A DNA stretch of 64,000 nt from Companilactobacillus sp. RD055328 (lineage in GTDB: Bacteria > Bacillota > Bacilli > Lactobacillales > Lactobacillaceae). The notes beneath the pieces are model-generated. The model did not search any database. It was not told where the DNA came from and worked only from the letters and a program-made list of their open reading frames with translations. The translations under genes and the position numbers were made by a program. The stretch covers positions 62,001 through 126,000 of the forward strand of contig NZ_BQUT01000001.1 in NCBI RefSeq assembly GCF_022835675.1, given 5' to 3'. Shown here piece by piece: positions 1 through 9,691 of this stretch (position 1 is the stretch's first letter; each line of letters opens with the position of its first letter).

Positions 1-21
1 AGTAATCAAATTTAATTGTTG

Positions 22-3000
22 GTTTTGGAAGTATTCAAAACAACATAGTACTAAAACATATTACTAAAAGTGTTGGGTTCATGGGCTGTTTTGGAAGTAT
101 TCAAAACAACATAGTACTAAAACACCATCTACCTCTACCTCCTAAAATCTTTGGTTTTGGAAGTATTCAAAACAACATAGTACTAAAACGATGATATTCA
201 AAAATGGGAACGTCTTGAAGTTTTGGAAGTATTCAAAACAACATAGTACTAAAACACGTAGAACAATACCGATTTTAGCGGTGATGTTTTGGAAGTATTC
301 AAAACAACATAGTACTAAAACTAACAATTAGCGATTAAAAAATATTTTATAGTTTTGGAAGTATTCAAAACAACATAGTACTAAAACTTCAGCAACAACC
401 GATTTAACTTGTGCAACGTTTTGGAAGTATTCAAAACAACATAGTACTAAAACAATACAGTACACTTTTCAAATTTTTTAATCGTTTTGGAAGTATTCAA
501 AACAACATAGTACTAAAACAGAATATAATTCTAAAGTTGCATATTCGGAGTTTTGGAAGTATTCAAAACAACATAGTACTAAAACTTCATATCTGCCCAT
601 AGCGGATATTGTTCTGTTTTGGAAGTATTCAAAACAACATAGTACTAAAACAAGCCATTAAACCAACTCGATTTCTAAGTGGTTTTGGAAGTATTCAAAA
701 CAACATAGTACTAAAACTTGAATACATAGAATTTATTTTCAACGTAAGTTTTGGAAGTATTCAAAACAACATAGTACTAAAACAACGAATTGAAATCTAA
801 GGATAGAAATATTGTTTTGGAAGTATTCAAAACAACATAGTACTAAAACCATTTTGGACATACTGCAGTAATTACATTAGTTTTGGAAGTATTCAAAACA
901 ACATAGTACTAAAACGCAAGAATGACACTTGACGATTTTGATACAGTTTTGGAAGTATTCAAAACAACATAGTACTAAAACGGCGGTGTTAATATGGATA
1001 AACTTATAAGAGTTTTGGAAGTATTCAAAACAACATAGTACTAAAACTACCACGAGCCAATTTCTTAGCATAGCCATGTTTTGGAAGTATTCAAAACAAC
1101 ATAGTACTAAAACAACATATTTCATTGAAAAGCTTAAAGCCAAGTTTTGGAAGTATTCAAAACAACATAGTACTAAAACATTGTTTTGAGTTATTGCGTC
1201 AGAACTAAAGTTTTGGAAGTATTCAAAACAACATAGTACTAAAACAATATCATACGGTATGCGTCATTTGATACGGTTTTGGAAGTATTCAAAACAACAT
1301 AGTACTAAAACTGAATTCTTACTAGACCAAGTTTCTAATGCGTTTTGGAAGTATTCAAAACAACATAGTACTAAAACGACTTTTAGCGTTACAACTATGT
1401 TTGAAGTGTTTTGGAAGTATTCAAAACAACATAGTACTAAAACTTGAATCTAGTTGGTTTAGATATTGGATAAGTTTTGGAAGTATTCAAAACAACATAG
1501 TACTAAAACGAAGCCGCACTTCCATTGACTAAATCTGTTGTTTTGGAAGTATTCAAAACAACATAGTACTAAAACATTTTTATGTAAATTGTTTCACGGT
1601 TTTTTGTTTTGGAAGTATTCAAAACAACATAGTACTAAAACTGCTACTTGCTAAATATTCTCCAGAATAGAGTTTTGGAAGTATTCAAAACAACATAGTA
1701 CTAAAACAACCATTCGTACATATCAGCATAATCGTTTGTTTTGGAAGTATTCAAAACAACATAGTACTAAAACATTGGACTGCTAATGATTTAGATAATG
1801 TTAGTTTTGGAAGTATTCAAAACAACATAGTACTAAAACCTTGATTTTATTATAAATAATATCAGGGTCGTTTTGGAAGTATTCAAAACAACATAGTACT
1901 AAAACTCATGATAGTCAGGATTAGTTTTACGAGCTGTTTTGGAAGTATTCAAAACAACATAGTACTAAAACCTAGAGCTTCTAAGTTGCTTATTGTCATT
2001 TGTTTTGGAAGTATTCAAAACAACATAGTACTAAAACTCAGCAGTCTTAAATAACGTTCCTTCTTTGGTTTTGGAAGTATTCAAAACAACATAGTACTAA
2101 AACATATGCTGAAAAGCTATATAAAAATAAAGTGTTTTGGAAGTATTCAAAACAACATAGTACTAAAACCGTAGATCGAACAATCTTTTTTTCACTTTTG
2201 TTTTGGAAGTATTCAAAACAACATAGTACTAAAACGAAAATGCTGGTTGGGCAGAATGGGGTGTTGTTTTGGAAGTATTCAAAACAACATAGTACTAAAA
2301 CTATGGACGGATAGAGGTGTTCATTTCTATTGTTTTGGAAGTATTCAAAACAACATAGTACTAAAACTCAGGACTGGTATGCACCTCTATTTTACATGTT
2401 TTGGAAGTATTCAAAACAACATAGTACTAAAACAGCGTTAACGACGAATTAAATATAAAATACGTTTTGGAAGTATTCAAAACAACATAGTACTAAAACA
2501 CCATGTGTAACCATTCGAGTATGAAACAGGTTTTGGAAGTATTCAAAACAACATAGTACTAAAACGACATAAGCTACCCAAAAAGGAAATATTCAGTTTT
2601 GGAAGTATTCAAAACAACATAGTACTAAAACTTCAGAGTTGCTTCAATCATTAAAAGAAGCGTTTTGGAAGTATTCAAAACAACATAGTACTAAAACTCA
2701 CTCCTAAGCCGGCGGCAGCTATACCTAGTTTTGGAAGTATTCAAAACAACATAGTACTAAAACAAACCTCCGTCTCGATAATCAAAAGTCTTAGTTTTGG
2801 AAGTATTCAAAACAACATAGTACTAAAACGACATGCCAAAAAGAACAATCAAAGAAGTAGTTTTGGAAGTATTCAAAACAACATAGTACTAAAACCTCGA
2901 GCTATTCTAGTAAGTAGTTGCATAGGTTTTGGAAGTATTCAAAACAACATAGTACTAAAACCCTTGATATTCACCGTCTAAAACTTCGTAGGTTTTGGAA

Positions 3001-3225
3001 GTATTCAAAACAACATAGTACTAAAACTCTTCTGTCGTAACAGTAATATCAGTTTCTGTTTTGGAAGTATTCAAAACAACATAGTACTAAAACCAATCTA
3101 GATAACTATTTCAGTATTGCCGAGTTTTGGAAGTATTCAAAACAACATAGTACTAAAACCTTAGTAAGTGCATACAATCAGGAATTGGCGTTTTGGAAGT
3201 ATTCAAAACAACATAGTACTAAAAC
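22..3225 (-). CRISPR. Type II-A CRISPR array, 49 repeats, open at the left edge
   Basis: There are 49 copies of a 36-bp repeat at an exact 66-bp period (22, 88, 154 ... 3190), separated by 48 spacers of 30 bp each. A further partial spacer lies at 1-21, so the array continues beyond the window. Every repeat start I checked fits the period, and the repeats look identical. In the crRNA sense (minus strand) the repeat starts GTTTTAGTACTATG and ends CTTCCAAAAC, very close to the S. pyogenes II-A repeat. Orientation is set by that similarity, by the anti-repeat in the tracrRNA and by the leader next to csn2. The newest spacer is therefore 3160-3189. No degenerate trailing repeat is seen, as expected if the distal end is outside the window. 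Confidence 0.98.
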
Positions 3226-3294
3226 CTCGGACAGAGATTTATCGTCATACTATTTAATCTAGTAAATCTTCAGTTTTGATACTTCCAAGATTAA
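3226..3294 (-). promoter_or_regulatory. CRISPR leader with array promoter
   Basis: This 69-bp A+T-rich segment lies between the csn2 stop and the first repeat. On the minus strand it ends in TCCGAG directly against the repeat, like the CGAG-ending leader-anchor of S. pyogenes II-A leaders. That is why I do not call 3226-3255 a spacer. A candidate promoter is TTTACT (3266-3261), a 17-bp gap and GATAAA (3243-3238), which would start transcription just before the first repeat. A 16-base piece at 3273-3288 resembles the 3' half of the repeat in the opposite orientation. Confidence 0.75.
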
Positions 3295-3951
3295 TTATTC
3301 ATGTTTCAATTGGAAATCATTATCTAATATATAACCATTATGGCATTGATTTGTCGAACGCTCAAGGAAGAGCACATCAATATTACTTAGCGAAATATAC
3401 TCTATTACTGATTCCAATTCTTCTTTTGTTAAGAAACTACACAAATTTGTAAAAATAAGAATTTTTTTCTTCGATAAATATTGAAATGATTTAATAATAC
3501 TAATTATTTTGTCATAAAAAGTATCATTTTTTTCGTCAATTTTTACTCCTAGAACACTTAAAAGTTCAGATATTGTAATTTCATCATAAATTAAATTCAG
3601 CTCATGATCCAACAGCTTCCCACTAATAATATCAGTAATTTGTGATGAGTATCGTTCAATTTCTGACTTAGATTCAAGATCTAAGTTAAATTGTTCTTCA
3701 ATATCATTGTATATTGTTTTTAGAGTATTGGACGTGTTAACACTATATCCCAACACGTCTGTAACTATTAAGAATTCCGAATTTCTAATGGTATTCATTT
3801 TCTCATCATAGAAGACAACTTCATCACTATCGTCATATCTATATACATATGTCAAAAAATTAGTGAATGTTTTAGTGTCTTTTATTGTCAAAAAAGTGGC
3901 CGAGTGTATCGGAATTTCAGTATCTATTTGCCAAAATTTAAGATTTATCAT
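3295..3951 (-). CDS. csn2: Csn2, type II-A adaptation protein
   Basis: This 218-residue protein matches the short Csn2 family (S. pyogenes Csn2 is about 220 residues). Recognisable segments include [39 protein letters not shown] and [20 protein letters not shown], followed by an ILDNDF tail. Csn2 forms a tetrameric ring on DNA ends and works with Cas1, Cas2 and Cas9 in acquiring spacers; it marks subtype II-A. It overlaps cas2 by 14 bp, so the two are probably translationally coupled. It is the last cas gene before the leader. No defect is seen, so acquisition is probably intact. Confidence 0.95.
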   Translation of the reverse strand: MINLKFWQIDTEIPIHSATFLTIKDTKTFTNFLTYVYRYDDSDEVVFYDEKMNTIRNSEFLIVTDVLGYSVNTSNTLKTIYNDIEEQFNLDLESKSEIERYSSQITDIISGKLLDHELNLIYDEITISELLSVLGVKIDEKNDTFYDKIISIIKSFQYLSKKKILIFTNLCSFLTKEELESVIEYISLSNIDVLFLERSTNQCHNGYILDNDFQLKHE

Positions 3952-4279
3952 TATTATCTCCTAAAAATACAATTCTCGAGTCAGTATTTCCAGGAGAATC
4001 ATTTATTTTTCCATTCAGATAAATCATTCGTGAAAATTGTTTTTCAGTTACCGTTAAAATTGTGATATTCCCGGATTTAGGATTATTATCTTGTAATCTA
4101 TTCACCATTGTATTTTTAGCTGTACCATTAAGCAATATTTTACTGTATATCGAATATTGATGCATAATAAAACCTTCGTTGATTAGGAACTTTCGAAATT
4201 TTCGATAAGCACGTTGCTCTGAGACTGTGTCAATTGGCATATCAAACATTACTATCATTCTCATAAATCGATAACTCAT
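3938..4279 (-). CDS. cas2: CRISPR-associated endonuclease Cas2
   Basis: This 113-residue protein begins [15 protein letters not shown] and is very similar throughout to S. pyogenes Cas2, including the KFRKFL and MHQYSIYSK stretches. Asp13 is the conserved ferredoxin-fold acidic residue. Cas2 is the structural core of the Cas1-Cas2 integrase. Its start overlaps the cas1 stop by 4 bp and its end overlaps csn2, so cas1-cas2-csn2 are tightly coupled. I keep the first Met because the homologue starts with the same residues. Confidence 0.96.
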   Translation of the reverse strand: MSYRFMRMIVMFDMPIDTVSEQRAYRKFRKFLINEGFIMHQYSIYSKILLNGTAKNTMVNRLQDNNPKSGNITILTVTEKQFSRMIYLNGKINDSPGNTDSRIVFLGDNNDKS

Positions 4280-5142
4280 ATCAAAAACTCAGGAATGCTC
4301 TGAGTTTCATTATTAAGCACACTCACCATATTCTTGGTGTAGTCACTTATAATATTGTTCAAAAACATGTCCTTGCCATTATATTTATATTGAGTATCAA
4401 AAATTTGTAACAACGAAAGTTTAACGTTTTTAAAATCTGTATCACTATTTTCATAAACAATTGCATCAATCAATGGTCTAAAGGGTTCCATAAAATCACT
4501 AGCTAGATTAAATTCATTGTATTGATTACTATGTTTCAATCCAAATTGGGTCATACAGCCGGAAGCTACAATTTCACGAGCAAACATACTCATTAATAAT
4601 GTATATCCATAATCTAGTCCGGCATTAATATCATTATTATCTTGTCGACTAAAATCATTACCAAATAAACTATTAAAATAGATTCTTGCAGCATGGGCTT
4701 CAATATTATGTTCATCCCATTCAGACAAGGTTTCATTAAGTTCAATTAATCTATCAAATTTATCTTTTTTGTCCTGAATAAGAAGATGTGTTGCTTGATT
4801 AAGAATCTTTTGATGAATAATATTTAACCAAACAGCTAGCTTTTTATTCCCTTCCCAATTAACTTGTTTTCCTAATTGAAGAGAACTATCATGCCTAGAA
4901 TAATAAGGCATTAGTTTTGCCGTTGGTAATCGTTTATCATCACAAAAAATAACGACAATTTTTTCATCAATCAATCTTTTAATTAACATAGTCGTTATAG
5001 CAATATCTGTAGTCTCCAAAATAACCATATCAATTTCTGAAAGATGAATTCTTTCAGTAGTATAAGCATCTCGAAAGATTAAATGATTATTTTGATACGA
5101 TAATTTCGAGTGCGTATTTATAATCACTACACGCCATCCCAT
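4276..5142 (-). CDS. cas1: CRISPR-associated integrase Cas1
   Basis: This is a 288-residue type II Cas1. Its likely metal-binding triad is Glu148 (in EAHAARIYF), His204 (in GLKHSNQ) and Asp216 (in LASDFMEPF), almost exactly where the triad lies in S. pyogenes Cas1. Cas1 catalyses insertion of new spacers at the leader-proximal repeat, together with Cas2. The gene begins 2 bp after the cas9 stop. The length is normal and there are no signs of decay. Confidence 0.97.
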   Translation of the reverse strand: MGWRVVIINTHSKLSYQNNHLIFRDAYTTERIHLSEIDMVILETTDIAITTMLIKRLIDEKIVVIFCDDKRLPTAKLMPYYSRHDSSLQLGKQVNWEGNKKLAVWLNIIHQKILNQATHLLIQDKKDKFDRLIELNETLSEWDEHNIEAHAARIYFNSLFGNDFSRQDNNDINAGLDYGYTLLMSMFAREIVASGCMTQFGLKHSNQYNEFNLASDFMEPFRPLIDAIVYENSDTDFKNVKLSLLQIFDTQYKYNGKDMFLNNIISDYTKNMVSVLNNETQSIPEFLI

Positions 5143-5144
5143 AA

Positions 5145-8100
5145 TTAATCATCAACCCTTGTTCTTGTTTCATGAAGTCCAGTTATGGATTGATCAATGA
5201 ACGTAATGCCGTCAAGATCTGACTTCCATCCTTTATACCTTTTTCGTTCAATCTTTTTACCAAAGAACTTAAATTCTGCAGGGGCTCCATAAGCATTGAA
5301 CTTCATTAGTTGAACAAACGAATCACAAACGTCTTTCATATCAGAAAAATCTTGTTGCTCATATGCTTCAACGATTTTTTCTACATTCTTATCTGCCTTA
5401 GTATATTCTTTAGCAAATGAAACTACACGATCAAATAATTTATCAAAATCTTTTTTATGTTTATTTACATAGTCATAACTTTCTTTGTGATCAATTTCAT
5501 CATATAGTTTTGCATGATAAAGCAAGTTATTTAGTGAAGGTTCAAGATACATTTGATTACCTTTTTGTGCCTCATTATCACTAGATACCAGTCTTCTATA
5601 TCCTTCTTTTGATTCGTACAATTTGAACTTAGGTAAAGTAGTTACAATCTCAAAATCGTTATAACCTAAATCACTTATGAATTTAGATTTATCACTTTCA
5701 AATCTTTCAACATTTGGAACAGAAATACCAATCAATGACTTCTTGATCTTGTTTTTCACTACATGTTTAACTACTACTGAATAAGCAATTAAAGGTGAAT
5801 TATATCCACCATACTTGGCTGTATCTAAGTTGTTTTTTCTTGGTATTAGATTATTAGAATTGCTTCTTGGATAGACTGTTTCATTAGCAAATGCACCTTT
5901 TTGAATTTCGACTTTTTTAGTGATATTCATCTGTTTGTTATCTAGAACTTTACGAATTTTATCGAATTCTTGTTCCCTATTCCAAATAACTTCACCAGTT
6001 TCATAATCAATTTTCTTATCTCTATTCAACAAGAAGCCCATGATACTGTCCCATTTTTCTTTTTCTGCAGTAGCCTTGTCAGTTCGCGTGTTATCCTTTA
6101 TGACATCACGATTTAGTTGATAGTAACTCTTTTTAGAATAATCTCCATAAACCAGTTGGGATTTTAGATTAGGAAATACTTTAAGTAACATTAAAGCAAT
6201 TGCACCATTAAGATAAGCATCGTGAGCATGGTGATAGTCATTGCTTTCTCTTACCTTGTACAAGCCAATTCCACGTCTTAATTGATTAGCAAATGCAGAT
6301 TTCAACGTAATAACATCAGTTGTTCTTTCTTCTTCAGTGTTGAATCTTTCATCCAAAATTTTAGCGACATGTTTCGTTATTTGTCTAGTTTCTACTAATT
6401 GACGGTTCATGAATCCAGCTTTTACGGCATCAGTTAGACCACCTTTTTCAATTAACGTTAAGTTTTTGAGTTTATACCCACTGATTAATCCATGTTTTTG
6501 AAGTTGAAGCCAATAAGCACGCATCTTTGTTACAACTTCTTGACTAGGGACATTCTTGCCTTTTTTTCGATTCATTTTAGATGTTGTTAACACACGATTA
6601 TCCAGTGAATTATCCTGATTAAAACTATATGGAATAATGTGATCTATATCGTAATCAGATAACTGGTTGCAATTTAGAGGTTCACCAGTGTAGATGTCCT
6701 TACCATCTTGTAAATAATAAAGAAATAATCGATCAGATTCCAATTTTGAATCTTCAATTGGATTTTCTTTAAGAATATTACTACCTAAGTCTTTAATAGC
6801 TTTCTTTAATTTTGAAGCACGTGTTTCTGCTTTATTTTTACCTTGTTGTGTTGTCTGATTTTCGCGAGCCATTTCAATCACAATGTTTGTAGGGTTGTAA
6901 CCCATTATTCCCACGATTTCATCGACAATCTTCAGACTTTGAAGAATTCCTTTTTTGATTGCAGGACTTCCTGGTAATTCAGATACAATCTCTTCATCAC
7001 TTTGATTAATGTTGTCTTCTTGCGACTCTTTAATAATTTCTTTGAATGATAATTTGTCATCATTAATCAGTTGCATCAGATTACGATTAATATTGTTTCC
7101 GTCACAATCATCATCAACTAAGTAATCTAATATTGTTTTTCCAGTATTTTTATCTCTAATTCCATTAATTAATTTCTCCGAAACTCTACCCCAGCCATTA
7201 TATTTTTTCATAGCTAGTTTTTTAATTGTTTCTTTATTTAAATTAATGGGTAATTGTTCAAGCTGTTGAACTATCATTTTACGGTCTTCAAAAATAGTCA
7301 AAATCTTGACAATTTTTTCAACAAGCATAGATTGTTCTGCATCATCTAATAGTTCTTTCATTTCTTCAATTTTTGCTAAGTCAATATATGTACTGAAACT
7401 AGCATTGAAGTTATCTTCAATACCTGCAACATTAGAAATTTCCATTGAATAATAATTTTTGTAAAACTCAATCAATTTTTTCTTGCTGATTTTTTTGTTG
7501 GTTTTGAAAAGATGCTCAAAAATAGCCTTCTTTTCTTCTGAGTTAACTCTTTGTACTTGAGAGTTTTCACCTTCATAAGTTACTTTAGTTAATTCATTAA
7601 AAATAAGATATTTTTGATATAGCAAACTGTTTTTTGGTAAGACTTTTTCCTTTGGTAAATACAAATCATTATTTGTCATTCTCTCAATGAACTTAGTTGC
7701 GGTCTCTTGGGTGTTAACAACTTCTTCAATATTGAATGGAGTTATGGCAGTGTTTTCTTCTCCTTTGTTTCTCACTATCCATGAAAATTCACTTTGTGTA
7801 TCATTTTTAGCAAGAGGCCCAATATAATATTTCACACGAAAATTAAAAACTTTTTCGATTTCATCTAAATGATTTTTTATCGTTGGATAATAAGCCGCTT
7901 GATTGTGTAAAATTTGGTTTAATTCTTCACTATGAATTTGATGTGGTATAACTCCATTATCATAGGTTCTTTGTTTCCTCAAAAAATTCTCTGCTTCAAT
8001 TTTTCCTAAGAAGTTTTCAATGTTTTTTTGATCTTCACCATTAGTTTCAATATTTTTTAGTACTTTTTTAATATACTTATAAAATTCGGCTTCTTTGTTC

Positions 8101-9245
8101 TTGAAATTCCCATCAATATATCCTGCATATCCATGGAGTTTTTTGTCTCTAAAAATCTCCTTATAAGTCTTTGGATCTACATTGCTCTTTAGTACTCTTT
8201 TTAGCTCTTTTAAGTCAGCTTGATGTTCTTCATATCTTTTAATCATTGATTGTGACAATAGAGCCTTTGTCTTACCTACTTGACTAAAGTCAATAATAGA
8301 AGCTAGTACAATTGTATCATGCAACATCTTAGCAGATTCAAAAACATCTAAATAATCATCACCAATAATTGATAATGTTGTATCTAAGTCAGTTTCATAT
8401 TCATCTTTTGAGAACTTCATTTTAGGTAAATCTGTTGAATCAAAATTCGTATTGAAATTACCCTCATTACCGACAATCATTTTGATTAGTTCACCAAAAT
8501 TTCCGGTTGATTTTTCATCTTTAAAAAGAGACATAATGTCTTTTGACTTTTGTTGATTTGAGCTAATTTGTTGTGAGATATTTTCAATTTCATTTAATTT
8601 TTCTTCAGTTAATTGGATACTAATCGGATTCACGACTGTTCCATCGTCTTCAATGTTGAAGGCATTATCAAAATCACTAACAAACTTAATAAATAATTCT
8701 TTAATAGATGTATCGGCTGTTTTAAGCTCTCCTTCTATTAAAAAGTTACCACGATATTTCATAATATGGGCTAAAGCTAAATAAACCAATCTGATATCGG
8801 CTTTTTCTTTACTATCTACAAGTTTTTTTCTTAAATGATAAATTGTTGGATAAACGTTATGATATTGTTGATCTTCTTGGTAATTTCCAAATATAGGATG
8901 GCGCTCATTACTTTTATCATCAACAACTAAAAAGCTTTCACCTAATCGACTTAAAAAGTTAGGATCAATTGTATTAAGATCTTCGCTCAAATATCTTTGT
9001 AATAAATTCAGGCGAAATTTCCTTTTTTCAAGTCTACGTCTATTGGTTCGTTTCTTTCTTCGCTCTTGAGCAGTCTCTGCCGAATCAAAGAGGCGTACAC
9101 CCCAAAAATTCTTCTTTACTTTTTTTAATGGTGTATTTCCTTGTATTAACATTTTCTTAGAGACTAACGAATAGTCGTTATAAAGAACTCCATAACCAAT
9201 ACTATTAGTACCTTGATCAAGTGTAATTGTATAATGTTTATTCAT
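5145..9245 (-). CDS. cas9: Cas9 RNA-guided endonuclease, SpCas9-like
   Basis: This 1366-residue Cas9 is close in size and layout to S. pyogenes Cas9 (1368). RuvC-I holds Asp10 (ITLDQGTNS). An arginine-rich bridge helix follows at about residues 60-80. RuvC-II has Glu791 ([10 protein letters not shown]), the HNH domain has His869 ([11 protein letters not shown]) and RuvC-III has Asp1009 (HHAHDAYLN). The C-terminal PAM-interacting end reads ERKRYKG, so Arg1334 and Arg1336 match the SpCas9 Arg1333/Arg1335 pair that reads NGG. It is first in the cas operon and is preceded by AGGAG eight bases before the ATG. All catalytic residues are present, so it should be active with the adjacent tracrRNA. 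Confidence 0.98.
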   Translation of the reverse strand: MNKHYTITLDQGTNSIGYGVLYNDYSLVSKKMLIQGNTPLKKVKKNFWGVRLFDSAETAQERRKKRTNRRRLEKRKFRLNLLQRYLSEDLNTIDPNFLSRLGESFLVVDDKSNERHPIFGNYQEDQQYHNVYPTIYHLRKKLVDSKEKADIRLVYLALAHIMKYRGNFLIEGELKTADTSIKELFIKFVSDFDNAFNIEDDGTVVNPISIQLTEEKLNEIENISQQISSNQQKSKDIMSLFKDEKSTGNFGELIKMIVGNEGNFNTNFDSTDLPKMKFSKDEYETDLDTTLSIIGDDYLDVFESAKMLHDTIVLASIIDFSQVGKTKALLSQSMIKRYEEHQADLKELKRVLKSNVDPKTYKEIFRDKKLHGYAGYIDGNFKNKEAEFYKYIKKVLKNIETNGEDQKNIENFLGKIEAENFLRKQRTYDNGVIPHQIHSEELNQILHNQAAYYPTIKNHLDEIEKVFNFRVKYYIGPLAKNDTQSEFSWIVRNKGEENTAITPFNIEEVVNTQETATKFIERMTNNDLYLPKEKVLPKNSLLYQKYLIFNELTKVTYEGENSQVQRVNSEEKKAIFEHLFKTNKKISKKKLIEFYKNYYSMEISNVAGIEDNFNASFSTYIDLAKIEEMKELLDDAEQSMLVEKIVKILTIFEDRKMIVQQLEQLPINLNKETIKKLAMKKYNGWGRVSEKLINGIRDKNTGKTILDYLVDDDCDGNNINRNLMQLINDDKLSFKEIIKESQEDNINQSDEEIVSELPGSPAIKKGILQSLKIVDEIVGIMGYNPTNIVIEMARENQTTQQGKNKAETRASKLKKAIKDLGSNILKENPIEDSKLESDRLFLYYLQDGKDIYTGEPLNCNQLSDYDIDHIIPYSFNQDNSLDNRVLTTSKMNRKKGKNVPSQEVVTKMRAYWLQLQKHGLISGYKLKNLTLIEKGGLTDAVKAGFMNRQLVETRQITKHVAKILDERFNTEEERTTDVITLKSAFANQLRRGIGLYKVRESNDYHHAHDAYLNGAIALMLLKVFPNLKSQLVYGDYSKKSYYQLNRDVIKDNTRTDKATAEKEKWDSIMGFLLNRDKKIDYETGEVIWNREQEFDKIRKVLDNKQMNITKKVEIQKGAFANETVYPRSNSNNLIPRKNNLDTAKYGGYNSPLIAYSVVVKHVVKNKIKKSLIGISVPNVERFESDKSKFISDLGYNDFEIVTTLPKFKLYESKEGYRRLVSSDNEAQKGNQMYLEPSLNNLLYHAKLYDEIDHKESYDYVNKHKKDFDKLFDRVVSFAKEYTKADKNVEKIVEAYEQQDFSDMKDVCDSFVQLMKFNAYGAPAEFKFFGKKIERKRYKGWKSDLDGITFIDQSITGLHETRTRVDD

Positions 9246-9265
9246 AAATAATTCTCCTTTTGTAA

Positions 9266-9288
9266 CCCTAGACTAACTAATATAAAGT
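9266..9288 (-). promoter_or_regulatory. Candidate Cas9 self-target in the cas9 promoter/leader
   Basis: On the minus strand the bases ending GTTAGTCTA (9277-9269) are followed directly by GGG (9268-9266), an NGG PAM. The same nine bases lie immediately 5' of the solitary repeat at 9508-9543, in the guide position. Further from the PAM the match is partial; I count 15 identities in 20. A short seed match would be expected to allow Cas9 binding without cutting, and so repression. The sequence match is direct; the function is inference. Confidence 0.6.
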
Positions 9289-9319
9289 TAAATGTAAACG
9301 CTAAATTTAACTTCGTAAA
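9270..9319 (-). promoter_or_regulatory. Candidate cas9 operon promoter
   Basis: Two overlapping sigma-A-type candidates lie upstream of cas9 on the minus strand. One is TTTACG (9319-9314), 17 bp, TACATT (9296-9291), giving a start near 9284. The other is TTTACA (9298-9293), 17 bp, TAGTCT (9275-9270). Either way, the seed-matching site at 9266-9288 covers the -10 or the transcription start. The pairs are read by eye. Confidence 0.5.
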
Positions 9320-9331
9320 ACAAATACAATC

Positions 9332-9360
9332 TTTACTATTTTATATTTTTGTAGTATTAT
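9332..9360 (+). promoter_or_regulatory. tracrRNA promoter
   Basis: TTTACT at 9332-9337, a 17-bp spacer and TATTAT at 9355-9360 predict a start near 9367. That is three bases before the anti-repeat, the usual position for a short tracrRNA. Confidence 0.7.
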
Positions 9361-9366
9361 TACTTT

Positions 9367-9456
9367 GTTGGAAGTATTCAAAACAACATAGTAAGTTAAA
9401 ACAAGGCATAGTCCGTTATCAACCATTATGGTGAACACCGTCTCGGTGTTTTTTTA
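9367..9456 (+). ncRNA. tracrRNA for the type II-A system
   Basis: The anti-repeat at 9370-9402 pairs with the CRISPR repeat: a 24-bp perfect upper duplex, a bulge, then a lower stem ending TAAAAC. The nexus (AAGGCATAGTCCGTTATCAA, 9403-9422) is nearly identical to the S. pyogenes nexus, with one extra A. A small CCATTATGG hairpin follows, and then a terminator stem AACACCG/CGGTGTT with a T run ending near 9456. The gene is divergent from cas9. The base pattern leaves little doubt; the exact ends are predicted. Confidence 0.96.
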
Positions 9457-9462
9457 TTTGCA

Positions 9463-9497
9463 AAAAAAGGCCCTCTCATTAATGAGAAGGCCTTTTA
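9463..9497 (-). terminator. Intrinsic terminator for the minus-strand small RNA
   Basis: A roughly 15-bp stem with one mismatch (AAAAGGCC...GGCCTTTT around the palindrome CTCATTAATGAG) is followed on the minus strand by seven Ts. It lies just downstream of the solitary repeat, so a transcript carrying that repeat would end here. It could also act in the plus direction, backing up the tracrRNA terminator. Confidence 0.8.
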
Positions 9498-9507
9498 ATT
9501 TAGCCTG

Positions 9508-9543
9508 ATTTTGGAAGTATTCAAAACAACACAGTACTAAAAC
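9508..9543 (-). repeat. Solitary, slightly degenerate CRISPR repeat
   Basis: This 36-bp copy differs from the array consensus at two positions. In the crRNA sense these are base 12 (A to G) and the last base (C to T). It stands alone, about 6.3 kb from the array, between the tracrRNA and manA. Base 12 lies in the part that pairs with the tracrRNA and still forms a wobble pair. The last base lies in the region normally trimmed from mature crRNA. Confidence 0.97.
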
Positions 9544-9691
9544 TAGACTAACAAACAAAAATACTATAACTGCAATATTAACAGATTTTTTTATTTATCA
9601 TCTATCCGGATTTAAGAAACACTAAATTCTTATATCTATAAGAGATTACAAAGCACTAATCATCAATCTCAACTTCCATAAAAATAATATT

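Larger units (their letters stand above)
9463..9556 (-). ncRNA. Putative solitary crRNA-like guide RNA regulating cas9
   Basis: This minus-strand unit has, in order, a -10-like TATAGT (9568-9563), a predicted start near 9556, about 13 bases of guide (9556-9544), one repeat copy (9543-9508) and a strong intrinsic terminator (9497-9463). The repeat keeps full ability to pair with the tracrRNA; its one internal change gives a G-U pair. The guide's last nine bases match the cas9 promoter/leader next to GGG. This resembles CreR RNAs of other CRISPR types and the tracr-L guide of S. pyogenes, here as a separate gene. No convincing -35 is visible, so transcription is unproven. The alternative is a decayed relic of an old array. 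Confidence 0.6.

Noticed and set aside
142-2441. Several open frames inside the array with repeating peptides such as FGSIQNNIVLK and LVLCCFEYFQN
   Set aside because: They are translations of the CRISPR repeat itself, which lacks stops in some frames. They have no ribosome-binding sites and no coding sense.
1-3225. Spacers that target this window itself
   Set aside because: By eye I found no long spacer match elsewhere in the 64 kb. A computed search would be needed to exclude short matches.
3226-3255. A 49th spacer next to the csn2 side of the array
   Set aside because: No repeat follows it on the csn2 side, and it ends in the CGAG typical of a leader. It also holds a -10-like element, so I treat it as leader.
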